Shown in pieces: positions 25,949 through 33,504 of a DNA stretch of 54,529 nucleotides; position 1 is the first letter of the stretch; every line of letters begins with the position of its first letter. The stretch lies in contig JACPBO010000003.1 in assembly GCA_016180285.1 (NCBI GenBank), forward strand, positions 1 through 54,529. The letters are read 5' to 3'. The notes beneath the pieces are model-generated. The model was not told the origin of the DNA and ran no database searches. It saw nothing but the letters and a program-made list of their open reading frames with translations. Made by a program: the position numbers and the translations under genes. The DNA is from Candidatus Woesearchaeota archaeon. GTDB lineage: Archaea > Nanobdellota > Nanobdellia > Woesearchaeales > JACPBO01.

Positions 25949-27496
25949 TTGGCTAAAGTCAGTAAAAAAATATCTGAGAGTTTAAGTGAATATCTTGTTT
26001 TACCAGACTGGGTTAAGTGTAAACCTGCTGATGTTTCTCTGCAAACTAAACTTGGCGATTCTATTGAGTTGCAATATCCCTATATGACTGCAAGGATGCA
26101 GTGTGTTGTTGGCCCAGATATGGCTGTGGCGGCTGGAAGAAATGGCATATTAACTATGATTCCAAAAAGTTTGAGAGATGAAGACAAACAGGCAATTCTA
26201 GATGAAAACAAAAATGCACGTCTGCAGAAAGGCGACGTAGAATTTCAGGAAAACCCCGTGGTTGCGATGTACGACTCAACACTCGAAGATGTCATAAAGC
26301 AAGTTAACAGAACAGGACATTCCGTTATTCCAATCGTGGATAGAAAATCGAAGATATATGGGGTTTATATTCATGATCCTGATAAGCCTGCAGTTCCGCC
26401 ATCTACTCCAATAAAAGAAGTAATGATTCCATTACGAAAGAGTTGCTCTAGAGGCATCCCGCATTTGGTAAACGGCGAAAATAAATGCAAGATAAAAGAG
26501 ATTATTTCGAGAGAGGACAAAAAATTCCTCCCCATAGTAGATGTAGTAAAGGGAGATAAGATTCTAAATAAAATAGCTTTCTTGCAAAAATATGACACTA
26601 ATTTTATCGGCATGTCAATAACGACAGGAAAAGATTGTAAAAAAGAAATTGAAAAATGGGGACCTTATGTTGATACTCTAACAATAGACTCTTCAAATGC
26701 TTGCTTCGATGATGCCATTAAAATTCTTAAATATGCTAAGAAGAGATTTCCCGACAAGCCATTCGGCGTAGGCAATATCGTTCAAGGAAAACATTTTCTA
26801 ATATTTGCTGAGGCAGGCGCTGACTACATTTTTGGCGGCATGGGTGTGGGCTCTATTTGCAGAACAGGCAGCAAAAGAGGAAATGGCCGCGGCCAGTTTA
26901 CTGTAGCAGAAGAACTTGCAGAAGCTAGAGACCGCTATTACAAAGACAAAAGAAGATATGTTCAGCTTGTAATTGATGGCGGCATTAAAACAGTTCTGGA
27001 CATGACAGTTGCCCTTGCTTTTGCTGATTTCATTATGATGGGCAATTATTTCAACAGGTTTTATGAGGCTGCGGGAAATAAACTTGGCGAAGATAAAAAT
27101 CTTACTTCTGAAGAAAATAGCATAAAGTATGTTGAAACATGGGGGGAAGGTCATCCAAAAGCTTGGCTTTTGGGTATGGCGGGGATGGGTTATGCAGAAG
27201 CTTATGATAAAACTAAGCTAAAAAACATTTCAAAGGCAGTAGAAAGATATTTGCATTCAAGCTTTGCAAGCTCAACAATTGAAGGAGTTACAGGTGTTGT
27301 AAAATACAAAGGTAGGTTGAAGCCTTGTGTAGAGTATGGCGCCCGCTATATAAGAACAACAATTGCAAATGCAGAAGCAGCAAATTTGGAAGAGTTTAGG
27401 CAATTGGCAGTGGTAGAGAAGGCCTCAAGAAAAACATTAGAAGATATGTATCCTCATGATATTTTATATGAAGATAAAGAAGAAAAAGAAACTTAA
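25949..27496 (+). CDS. guaB: IMP dehydrogenase family protein
   Basis: The 515-residue protein oxidises IMP to XMP with NAD in family members, the first step to GMP. It shows a CBS region (about residues 95-225), the active-site loop GVGSICRTG with catalytic Cys304, the IDGG strand that binds the IMP phosphate, and an ERY (Arg433-Tyr434) that matches the mobile-flap Arg-Tyr of IMP dehydrogenases. That dyad is absent from GMP reductases. Sequence is divergent: IDSSN replaces the usual DTAHG/DSSQG, and the loop reads GNGRGQ. The start is TTG, with AGAGGTGGGG ahead. Eight bases separate it from purA, so both branches from IMP are co-transcribed. Confidence 0.86.
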   Translation: MAKVSKKISESLSEYLVLPDWVKCKPADVSLQTKLGDSIELQYPYMTARMQCVVGPDMAVAAGRNGILTMIPKSLRDEDKQAILDENKNARLQKGDVEFQENPVVAMYDSTLEDVIKQVNRTGHSVIPIVDRKSKIYGVYIHDPDKPAVPPSTPIKEVMIPLRKSCSRGIPHLVNGENKCKIKEIISREDKKFLPIVDVVKGDKILNKIAFLQKYDTNFIGMSITTGKDCKKEIEKWGPYVDTLTIDSSNACFDDAIKILKYAKKRFPDKPFGVGNIVQGKHFLIFAEAGADYIFGGMGVGSICRTGSKRGNGRGQFTVAEELAEARDRYYKDKRRYVQLVIDGGIKTVLDMTVALAFADFIMMGNYFNRFYEAAGNKLGEDKNLTSEENSIKYVETWGEGHPKAWLLGMAGMGYAEAYDKTKLKNISKAVERYLHSSFASSTIEGVTGVVKYKGRLKPCVEYGARYIRTTIANAEAANLEEFRQLAVVEKASRKTLEDMYPHDILYEDKEEKET

Positions 27497-27504
27497 AATT
27501 AAAA

Positions 27505-28872
27505 ATGCCAAACACAATCGTCGTAGGACTGCAATGGGGAGATGAAGGCAAGGCGAAAATTCTGGATGAGTTAGTCCAAGAAGCAAAACAGATCAACAAT
27601 AAAAGAATATGGGTTGTGAGATTTCAAGGAGGCCCAAATGCAGGCCATACAATGTACATCCCTATGCCTGACGGCAAGCTTATACGATTTGTAGCTCATG
27701 CTGCACCAAGCGGCTTGACTAGTAATTCAGAAATAGGAATAGGCCCTAATGTTGCTTTTGACCCTGAAAGATTCATAAAAGAAGTTGAAGAAGCAAGAAG
27801 TGTATTTGGTTATAGTGCCGGAATTCATATCTCAGAGAGAACAGGAATATTGTTTGATTATCATAGAAAGCTAGATGCCTGGCAGGAGAGCTTAAGAACT
27901 GGCGATTCAAAGATAGGAACAACAGGTTCAGGAATTGGGCCTTTCTATATGGACAATGCTAACAGGGCAACAAGAATAACATTTGCAGAGTATGTAAGTG
28001 ACAATTTCCATGATATATTATCAAAAGTCCTGGAACAAAAAAGCTATGAGCTAGTAGCAGCAAGAATATCCAGCTTGGTAACTGGCAAATATATTGATGA
28101 GTTGATTGCAGTACACGATCCTATACGAAAAGAATTAAGAAAATGTGCCTGTGAACTTGAATACAGATTAAGGGAAGCATTGGAAAAAGGAGAAAATATA
28201 ATCCTTGAAGGAGCTCAAGGGTCAATGTTGGATATTGATATGGGAACTAATCCAGACCAAACTTCTTCTCACCTTTTAGCTACAGATCCACTAGGAGGGT
28301 TAGGCTTGCCGAGAAAGGCATTCAGGATATATGGCGTTGAAAAACTTTATCCCACAAGAGTTGGCGAAGGCGTTATGCCAACATTGGCAGAAGATGATTT
28401 TGGAATTGAAACCCAAAGAAATGCAGGAGAAGCCGGAGCCACAACAGGGAGAAAAAGAAGAGTGGGCTATCCTGATTGGGTTATAGTAAAATATGCTGCA
28501 ATGATTAATGATATAGATGGAATTTATTTAACAAGGGCGGATAATGTACAGGATAAAAACATAAAAGTCTGCACAGCCTATGACGCCAATGGGAAAAGAA
28601 CAGAAAAGGTTCCTTCAAAATTAGAAACCGTAAATCCAATTTATTCTAATAAAATTTACAGATGGCACTTATGGGATGGTCCATCTGATTTATCAAAGCC
28701 CGAAGAAGTTGACAAAGCGCTTCATGACAAAAGAGCAGCTTATGTTAAAGGCGGATGTGAAAGCCTTCCTAAAGATCTGAAAGAATACATTGTCGATCAT
28801 GAAAGATATATCAAAAACCCCATTATCGGCATGTCAATAGGTCCGGCAAGAGGAGAAATAGTTAAACTATAA
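27505..28872 (+). CDS. purA: adenylosuccinate synthetase
   Basis: The 455-residue enzyme condenses IMP and aspartate with GTP, the committed step to AMP. The N-terminal GTP-binding loop reads QWGDEGKAKILD with catalytic Asp13, RFQGGPNAGHT supplies catalytic His48, and GTTGSGIGPFYMD and LEGAQGSMLDIDMGT are the IMP-binding segments. Length is normal. It deviates from the usual GDEGKGK (Ala for Gly) and GTTxRGIGP (Ser for Arg), which suggests a divergent but likely active branch of the family. It follows guaB by eight bases. No de novo IMP synthesis genes are in the window. Confidence 0.92.
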   Translation: MPNTIVVGLQWGDEGKAKILDELVQEAKQINNKRIWVVRFQGGPNAGHTMYIPMPDGKLIRFVAHAAPSGLTSNSEIGIGPNVAFDPERFIKEVEEARSVFGYSAGIHISERTGILFDYHRKLDAWQESLRTGDSKIGTTGSGIGPFYMDNANRATRITFAEYVSDNFHDILSKVLEQKSYELVAARISSLVTGKYIDELIAVHDPIRKELRKCACELEYRLREALEKGENIILEGAQGSMLDIDMGTNPDQTSSHLLATDPLGGLGLPRKAFRIYGVEKLYPTRVGEGVMPTLAEDDFGIETQRNAGEAGATTGRKRRVGYPDWVIVKYAAMINDIDGIYLTRADNVQDKNIKVCTAYDANGKRTEKVPSKLETVNPIYSNKIYRWHLWDGPSDLSKPEEVDKALHDKRAAYVKGGCESLPKDLKEYIVDHERYIKNPIIGMSIGPARGEIVKL

Positions 28873-28899
28873 CCCCGAAACATAAATATGTCAAAAACT

Positions 28900-29082
28900 G
28901 CCCATCATAGATGGGGCGGCATGTTGCTACGTTCATAATATCAGGTGGTTAATTGGAAATGTTCACATTTCAAATTTGCTCAAAAATGTTGCATTTTTGA
29001 CATTTGAGCATGCTCAGAATTTTCCACATACGAAAAAGGTTGGCTTTCTGCCACCAGTCAAAGACTGGATGGAAAATTCTGA
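28900..29082. other. hairpin-rich intergenic region, possible structured RNA
   Basis: No gene is seen in 28873-29226. The first part holds a run of stems: CCCATC/GATGGG (28901-28915), GAAATG/CATTTC (28956-28971), a 9-bp stem TCAAAAATG/CATTTTTGA (28980-29000), a 12-base palindrome TGAGCATGCTCA (29005-29016), and a 13-bp stem (29014-29026 with 29070-29082). The last encloses CCAGTC-AAA-GACTGG (29054-29068). The density suggests a structured RNA after purA, or the ends of a small mobile element. The strand cannot be decided. Confidence 0.45.
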
Positions 29083-29117
29083 CATTCATATAAAAACCCA
29101 AAATTCTCTGTGTCAAT

Positions 29118-29204
29118 ACTAACAGAAAATGTTGTTATTGTTAACAGAATAGTATGTTAAGATTAACGGAAAAATATGTTAATATTAACAGAAAGATTTA
29201 AATA
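29118..29204 (+). promoter_or_regulatory. four 22-bp-period repeats with TATA box (operator array)
   Basis: Four direct repeats start at 29118, 29140, 29162 and 29184, exactly 22 bases apart. The core is TTAACAGAAAAATATGTTA with few changes (the third copy has AACGG). The last copy runs into the TATA box GATTTAAATA (29195-29204), which is 22 bases before the ATG at 29227. A period of two helical turns directly upstream of the promoter is typical of cooperative repressor binding. The adjacent nucleotidyltransferase operon is the likely target. Confidence 0.65.
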
Positions 29205-29226
29205 GCCGGGCATCATAAGATAGAAT

Positions 29227-29880
29227 ATGACAAAAATGAAAAAGAATGAGATGTTTTCATATATCGGTGATTTTTTATCTGTTTTGTATTTTAAAAAGGA
29301 TTTTTTAGATAAAATAAATAATGTCATATTGTTTGGCTCTGTTGCCAGAAAGGATTTTGATAAAGACAGTGATATTGATCTTTTTATTGATGTAAAGAAT
29401 GTTGGAGAGATTAAAAAAATAGAAGAGCTTGTTGATTCGGCGCTCAACGAGTTCGAAATAAGAGCAAGGGAAGTCTGGCATATACGCAATATTAAAAACC
29501 CAATAAAATGCGTTATCGGGGCACTAAAGGACGAAAAGTGGAGGGAGCTTAAGAAGGAGATTCAGTCTTACGGCATTGTGCTTTATGGCAGCTTCAAAAG
29601 CGGTTATGAGAATCTTGAATCGCACAGCTTGTTCGAATACTCGCTTAAGGACTTCAAGCAGAAAGACAGGGTTGCTTTCTTGAGGAAGTTGGTAGGATAT
29701 AAATCAAGTAAAAAGAAGAAAACATACGTTCACGAGGGGATGATTAAAAAAATAAACGGATTAAAGCTGGAAAATAACAACATAATAGTTCCATCAAAAG
29801 AAGCCGTTGTTGTGCAGAAATTTTTTACAAAGAAGAAAGTAACACCCAAGATTACAGAGATTTGGGTTAGAGAAAAATGA
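29227..29880 (+). CDS. Pol-beta nucleotidyltransferase (MNT-like)
   Basis: The 217-residue protein has the motif FGSVARKDFDKDSDIDLFI (GS at 37-38, metal-binding D49 and D51), the signature of minimal nucleotidyltransferases. The remaining half is basic and probably helical or winged, and may recognise the RNA or protein target. The ATG lies 22 bases past a TATA box, so the transcript is likely leaderless, and it is preceded by a four-repeat operator-like array. The gene overlaps the DUF4416 gene by four bases. A toxin-like or RNA-modifying role is possible; the substrate is not readable from sequence. Confidence 0.82.
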   Translation: MTKMKKNEMFSYIGDFLSVLYFKKDFLDKINNVILFGSVARKDFDKDSDIDLFIDVKNVGEIKKIEELVDSALNEFEIRAREVWHIRNIKNPIKCVIGALKDEKWRELKKEIQSYGIVLYGSFKSGYENLESHSLFEYSLKDFKQKDRVAFLRKLVGYKSSKKKKTYVHEGMIKKINGLKLENNNIIVPSKEAVVVQKFFTKKKVTPKITEIWVREK

Positions 29881-30380
29881 AAATTATCACAGCCCATCCG
29901 GCAAAGCTCTTCATCGGCATCATGTTCTCGGATAAGAAGCTCTATAGCAATGCTGTGAATGATCTAAAATCCAGATTCGGAGATATTGAAGCTGAAAGCC
30001 ATGAATACGAATTCTCAAAGATAACCGATTACTATGCAGATGAAATGGGCAAGAGGATTTTAAAAAAATTTTTAGTTTTTAAAGATAAAATAGATAAAAA
30101 CAAGCTAGCGGATATAAAACTTATTACAACAGAGATCGAAAAAAAATATTCAAAAAACAATAAAAGGCGGATTAACCTGGATCCTGGCCATTTAACAAGC
30201 AATGCCTTGGTTCTGGCTTCATTCAAGAAAGGGACAAATTACAAGGAGCAGATAAGCGAGAGGGTTTATGCTCATAAAGTGCTGGAATTCAAAGAAGGGA
30301 AAGCAATCGCATTCTGGCATACGTTTCCGGATTATAGAACCAAAGAAAACCAAGGGTTTTTTATACGTTTAGTTTTTTGA
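29877..30380 (+). CDS. DUF4416 family protein
   Basis: The 167-residue protein matches the DUF4416 pattern from memory: PAKLFIGIMFSD at the start, then ITDYYADEMG, a K-F-L-x-F strand, IKLITTEIEKKY, the highly conserved RRINLDPGHLT, VLASFK and a late FPDYR. Length is normal. The family is widespread in bacteria and archaea, with unknown activity. Translational coupling (ATGA overlap) to the nucleotidyltransferase gene suggests the two act together. Its 3' end overlaps the convergent GGEEF gene by 12 bases. Confidence 0.85.
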   Translation: MKIITAHPAKLFIGIMFSDKKLYSNAVNDLKSRFGDIEAESHEYEFSKITDYYADEMGKRILKKFLVFKDKIDKNKLADIKLITTEIEKKYSKNNKRRINLDPGHLTSNALVLASFKKGTNYKEQISERVYAHKVLEFKEGKAIAFWHTFPDYRTKENQGFFIRLVF

Positions 30381-31292
30381 ACACACAGATCTTACCCTGT
30401 TTCTTCCATCTTTTTTAGCTAAATAATTACCTAAATCTGCCGCTTCTTTCAATGCCTTGGCGTCATGCAAAATGTTTTCTCTTTTGCCATGGGGAGTGTA
30501 ATATGTGTTTGTAGTTGCAACACCGATGCTGGCAGTTAATCCTTCCAGCCGTTGCGGCATCCCTTCTCTTTTCTCCATGGTCGGTATTGGCTCATAACTA
30601 TTGAAAAATCCGTTGAATGTTTGTTCTGTTTTAAACCTCAGCCTTTCACCAACAATTAATGCCTCTTCAAATATTGTATTTGGTAAAACTACATAAAATT
30701 CTTCTCCACCTTCTCTGCCAGTCTGAGCTTCCATACTTATTTTTTTATCAATGGAGAATCTTTTTAACTTTTTATCAAGAAAAACATGATCATACCCCCT
30801 TAAATTATTTGGCAGTATTTCTTTTACTTTTTCAAGAACAAGATCTCCACATTTATGGCCATATATATCATTAACCAGTTTGAAGCAGTCTAAATCAAAG
30901 GCGATTAAAGAAACAGGAGCCACTATAATTTCTGATTCCTTGACTACAGCATCTAGATACATATTAAGATATTTTCTATTAGGAATGCCTGTTAAATAAT
31001 CCTGAAATGCTGCGGTTTTTAAGACTTTGTTTTCTATTTCAAATGTTTTTTGTCTTTTTAATGATGTTTTATGGTGATCAACAATAAGATTATTTATGGC
31101 ATCTATACCTTCTTGGCTCATGCCTAAGCTTATCGAGGTTGTTAAAATATCTAATGCCCTGTGAAAAGAATCGGCCTTATAATTAGCTAATATGTTCTCA
31201 ATCGTACTTATTACCTTTTTTTCCTTGTCTATCAATACCATCTCTCCTATGTAGTTATCGCTACTATTTAAATCTTTCGGTTTTATTGTCAC
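30369..31292 (-). CDS. GGDEF-family (GGEEF) diguanylate-cyclase-like protein
   Basis: The 307-residue protein has a helical N-terminus (1-95) without a membrane span and a GGDEF domain. The domain shows DYLTGIPNR (98-106), DLDCFKLVND (133-142, metal and nucleotide binding), YGHKCGD, the signature GGEEF (195-199), SIGVA and a final AKKDGRNRV. All catalytic positions look intact, so it could make cyclic di-GMP. About 25 extra residues lie between the GYDHV segment and GGEEF, and no RxxD inhibitory site precedes the signature. GGDEF proteins are rare in archaea. It may be related functionally to the HD-GYP-like protein at 35485. Confidence 0.9.
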   Translation of the reverse strand: MTIKPKDLNSSDNYIGEMVLIDKEKKVISTIENILANYKADSFHRALDILTTSISLGMSQEGIDAINNLIVDHHKTSLKRQKTFEIENKVLKTAAFQDYLTGIPNRKYLNMYLDAVVKESEIIVAPVSLIAFDLDCFKLVNDIYGHKCGDLVLEKVKEILPNNLRGYDHVFLDKKLKRFSIDKKISMEAQTGREGGEEFYVVLPNTIFEEALIVGERLRFKTEQTFNGFFNSYEPIPTMEKREGMPQRLEGLTASIGVATTNTYYTPHGKRENILHDAKALKEAADLGNYLAKKDGRNRVRSVCSKN

Positions 31293-31351
31293 TTTTAAGT
31301 GGTTATTTAAAATAATAAAACTTTATAAACAAGCCTCTACAACAAAACTGC

Positions 31352-32185
31352 ATGCTGATAAAGGCAAGAGTTGACTTCAAAAAGCCCAATTTTAAGGCGC
31401 TGAAAAGAAAGAAATTCACAGCTGTCGACATGCATGTTCATTCGCGCCATTCTGACGGCATAAACAAGGTTAAAAGCATTCTAAACAGGGCCAAAAAGCT
31501 CGGAATTGGAATCGCCATAACAGACCATAATGAAATTAAGGGCTCAATAGAAGCGCACAAAAGCGGAAAAGTTCTCGTCATTCCTGGCATTGAAACAAGC
31601 TCAAGCGAAGGCATTCATGCATTATTTTATTTCTATACGATAAAAGACCTTAAGGGTTTTTATAACAGCGTTGTTCTTCCGAACAAAGTGAGGAGGGACT
31701 TCTTTTTAAGAATAGGCATAAAGGATATCGTGAAGGCATCCTCTGAGTTCAAATGCATAATGGCAATTGCGCATCCTTACGCCCCCGGCTGGACAGCTAT
31801 GTTTAATAAGGTTCACAGCAAAATTGTCAATAAAAAGCTGATAAACTGCTTTCACGCAGTTGAAGTTTTGGCTGCTTCGAATTTAAGAAAAAGAAACCTG
31901 AAGGCATTGGATCTGGCAGAAAAAATAAAAAAGCCGATAACTGCAGGATCAGACGCCCACACATTGAGGGAACTGGGAAGGTCAGTCGCATATGTAAAAA
32001 AAGAGCAAGGTTTAAATGGGTTCTTGAATTCTATCATAGATAACACCAACTTTGTTGTTGGAAAAGAGAGGAGATTTTTGCCCAATGCAGCCTCGCAGAC
32101 GCTTAAAGTAAGGAAACATTTAAGAAAGCCTTATGTCCTGCTTAAAAGAGGCGTAGGGTATTTCAGGGCAATTTCAAGAAGGTAG
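31352..32185 (+). CDS. PHP-domain metal-dependent phosphoesterase
   Basis: The 277-residue protein has PHP motifs in order: DMHVHSRHSDG (His28, His30, Asp35), AITDHNE, PGIETSS, IAHPYAPGW, and a late GSDAHTL. These are the metal-binding motifs of the polymerase-and-histidinol-phosphatase fold. Related small PHP proteins are phosphatases or nucleases with varied substrates; nothing here decides which. Its stop codon (32183-32185) is separated by one base from a tRNA 5'-half relic. A basic C-terminus (RKHLRKPYVLLKRG) could bind nucleic acid. Confidence 0.85.
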   Translation: MLIKARVDFKKPNFKALKRKKFTAVDMHVHSRHSDGINKVKSILNRAKKLGIGIAITDHNEIKGSIEAHKSGKVLVIPGIETSSSEGIHALFYFYTIKDLKGFYNSVVLPNKVRRDFFLRIGIKDIVKASSEFKCIMAIAHPYAPGWTAMFNKVHSKIVNKKLINCFHAVEVLAASNLRKRNLKALDLAEKIKKPITAGSDAHTLRELGRSVAYVKKEQGLNGFLNSIIDNTNFVVGKERRFLPNAASQTLKVRKHLRKPYVLLKRGVGYFRAISRR

Positions 32186-32186
32186 T

Positions 32187-32234
32187 GCCCCTATAGTTCA
32201 GCCTGGATAGAAAAATTTAAATATAAGGGCACCA
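32187..32234 (+). pseudogene. truncated tRNA relic (acceptor plus D arm only)
   Basis: From 32187 the sequence reads like a tRNA 5' half: acceptor GCCCCTA, U8-A9, and a consensus D arm GTTCAGCCTGGATAGAA (G10, A14, G18-G19, A21). It then breaks off at about position 24-25 and enters an AT-rich stretch that also serves as TATA box for the next ORF. At 32224-32230, TAAGGGC pairs with the acceptor (one C-A mismatch) and is followed by ACCA. So acceptor and D arm are present while anticodon and T arms are missing. The ACCA match could be chance. Confidence 0.5.
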
Positions 32235-32244
32235 CTCCAACATT

Positions 32245-33360
32245 ATGAGGCTGCTTTTATCAAAAGATTCAAGAAAAAGGTTGTTTTATTTTTTAAAGAA
32301 AAAGCGCAATGCAAAAAATTTTTCAGATCTATCAAAGAAGATAAATGTTTCACTTAAAACACTAAAAAAATGGATGTATGCTGAACTTTATCTGCCCGAT
32401 AAAATAATTCCTAACGATGTTGGTCCGTTGGAAATATTGGACAAACAAGAAAACAAGTGGGGAGCCATAAAGGGGGGTAAAACTGGAGGAAAAAGATGCG
32501 CCGAAGTTATGAAACACAGGCTTGGGAAAGAAGCATATTCTTATCTAATGGCACAAAGGGGTAAAAAAACGATCAATACGCTTTATAAAAGATATAAAAA
32601 AGAAGATTTAATGAAACTGATTTTTAATGGCAAAATGAAGAAACGAGAACTGCAAAGCAAGAAATTAGAGCAAGAAAACGATTCTTTTTTCACCAATAAT
32701 AAGGTTATTTTTGATTTAGAAGAGGTCAATTATAGTAAAATTGATAGAGCCAAACATATTATGTTTCCAAAAGAAATGACAAAAGAACTTGCAGAAGAAA
32801 TCGGCATACATCTAGGAGATGGCTGTATGTCATATAACAAAAATTATTTTTCAGTGAAAACCAACAAAAAAGAAGAAAGATATGTCACTGATTTTTTATT
32901 TCCACTATACAAAAAATTATACAATCTGGACCTAAAATTAATGCGATTAAGAAGTGTTTCGGGATTTGAAGTTTATTCAAAAGCTATTTGCGAATTTAAG
33001 AATAAAATTATTGGTCTGCCCTATGGAAAAAAAGTGGAAAGAATAGAGATACCCCAATCCGTGTTAGAGACAAAAAACAAAGAGGTATATCGCTCACTTA
33101 TAAGAGGCTTATTCGACACTGACGGCAATGTATCGGTTATTAGAGGAAATTACCCGAGAATATCGATAACGATAAAGTCTAGAAAGTTAATTGAGAAATT
33201 AAATGATATATTAAGAAAAATGGGATTTATTCCCTATTCAAATAGCGAGTACTTATCATTAAATGGCCCAACAATGTTTAAAAAGTGGCTAAAAGAGATA
33301 AATTCAAATAATCCGAAAAATATCAACAAGCTAAATTGGGCGAATAGTTTAGTTGGATAG
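32245..33360 (+). CDS. LAGLIDADG homing endonuclease overlapping tRNA-Arg
   Basis: The 371-residue protein has a helix-turn-helix near residues 25-45 (DLSKKINVSLKTLKKWM) and two LAGLIDADG motifs, LAEEIGIHLGDG (about 183-194) and LIRGLFDTDG (about 284-293), each with a metal-binding Asp. It is therefore a single-chain homing endonuclease. A TATA box (ATTTAAATATA) lies about 20 bases before the ATG. The last codons, encoding WANSLVG and the stop, lie inside the 5' part of the tRNA-Arg gene: the stop TAG is in the D loop. It sits between a tRNA relic and an intact tRNA, which suggests the tRNA gene is its target or home. Confidence 0.85.
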   Translation: MRLLLSKDSRKRLFYFLKKKRNAKNFSDLSKKINVSLKTLKKWMYAELYLPDKIIPNDVGPLEILDKQENKWGAIKGGKTGGKRCAEVMKHRLGKEAYSYLMAQRGKKTINTLYKRYKKEDLMKLIFNGKMKKRELQSKKLEQENDSFFTNNKVIFDLEEVNYSKIDRAKHIMFPKEMTKELAEEIGIHLGDGCMSYNKNYFSVKTNKKEERYVTDFLFPLYKKLYNLDLKLMRLRSVSGFEVYSKAICEFKNKIIGLPYGKKVERIEIPQSVLETKNKEVYRSLIRGLFDTDGNVSVIRGNYPRISITIKSRKLIEKLNDILRKMGFIPYSNSEYLSLNGPTMFKKWLKEINSNNPKNINKLNWANSLVG

Positions 33361-33410
33361 AATTCGGGTTTGCGGAACCCGAGACCGGGGTTCAAGTCCC
33401 CGTTCGCTCA
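33338..33410 (+). tRNA. tRNA-Arg(GCG)
   Basis: The cloverleaf is complete. Acceptor GGGCGAA (33338-33344) pairs with TTCGCTC (33403-33409), with one G-U. The D arm runs GTTT to GAAT with GG in the loop. Anticodon stem CGGGT/ACCCG (33365-33369, 33377-33381) has loop TTGCGGA with anticodon GCG at 33372-33374. T arm CGGGG-TTCAAGT-CCCCG follows, and the discriminator is A at 33410. No CCA is encoded and a T-run follows directly. No intron is present. It reads CGC/CGU Arg codons. Its first 23 bases are shared with the endonuclease ORF. Confidence 0.95.
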
Positions 33411-33504
33411 TTTTTATCATTAACGAAAGTGAGATAGCTTGTAGGGCGTTTGAAAGCGAATAACATTTAAATACATATGTGCATTAATAATTAAGGGGGC
33501 AATA

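Noticed and set aside
29118-29204. CRISPR array
   Set aside because: The repeats are contiguous with no unique spacers, and no cas genes are near. The layout is an operator array at a promoter.
32187-33410. One tRNA-Arg gene split by a 1.1-kb intron carrying the endonuclease
   Set aside because: The 5' fragment's acceptor GCCCCTA cannot pair with the 3' acceptor TTCGCTC, while an intact tRNA with matching GGGCGAA is present at 33338-33410. The relic and the tRNA are different sequences.
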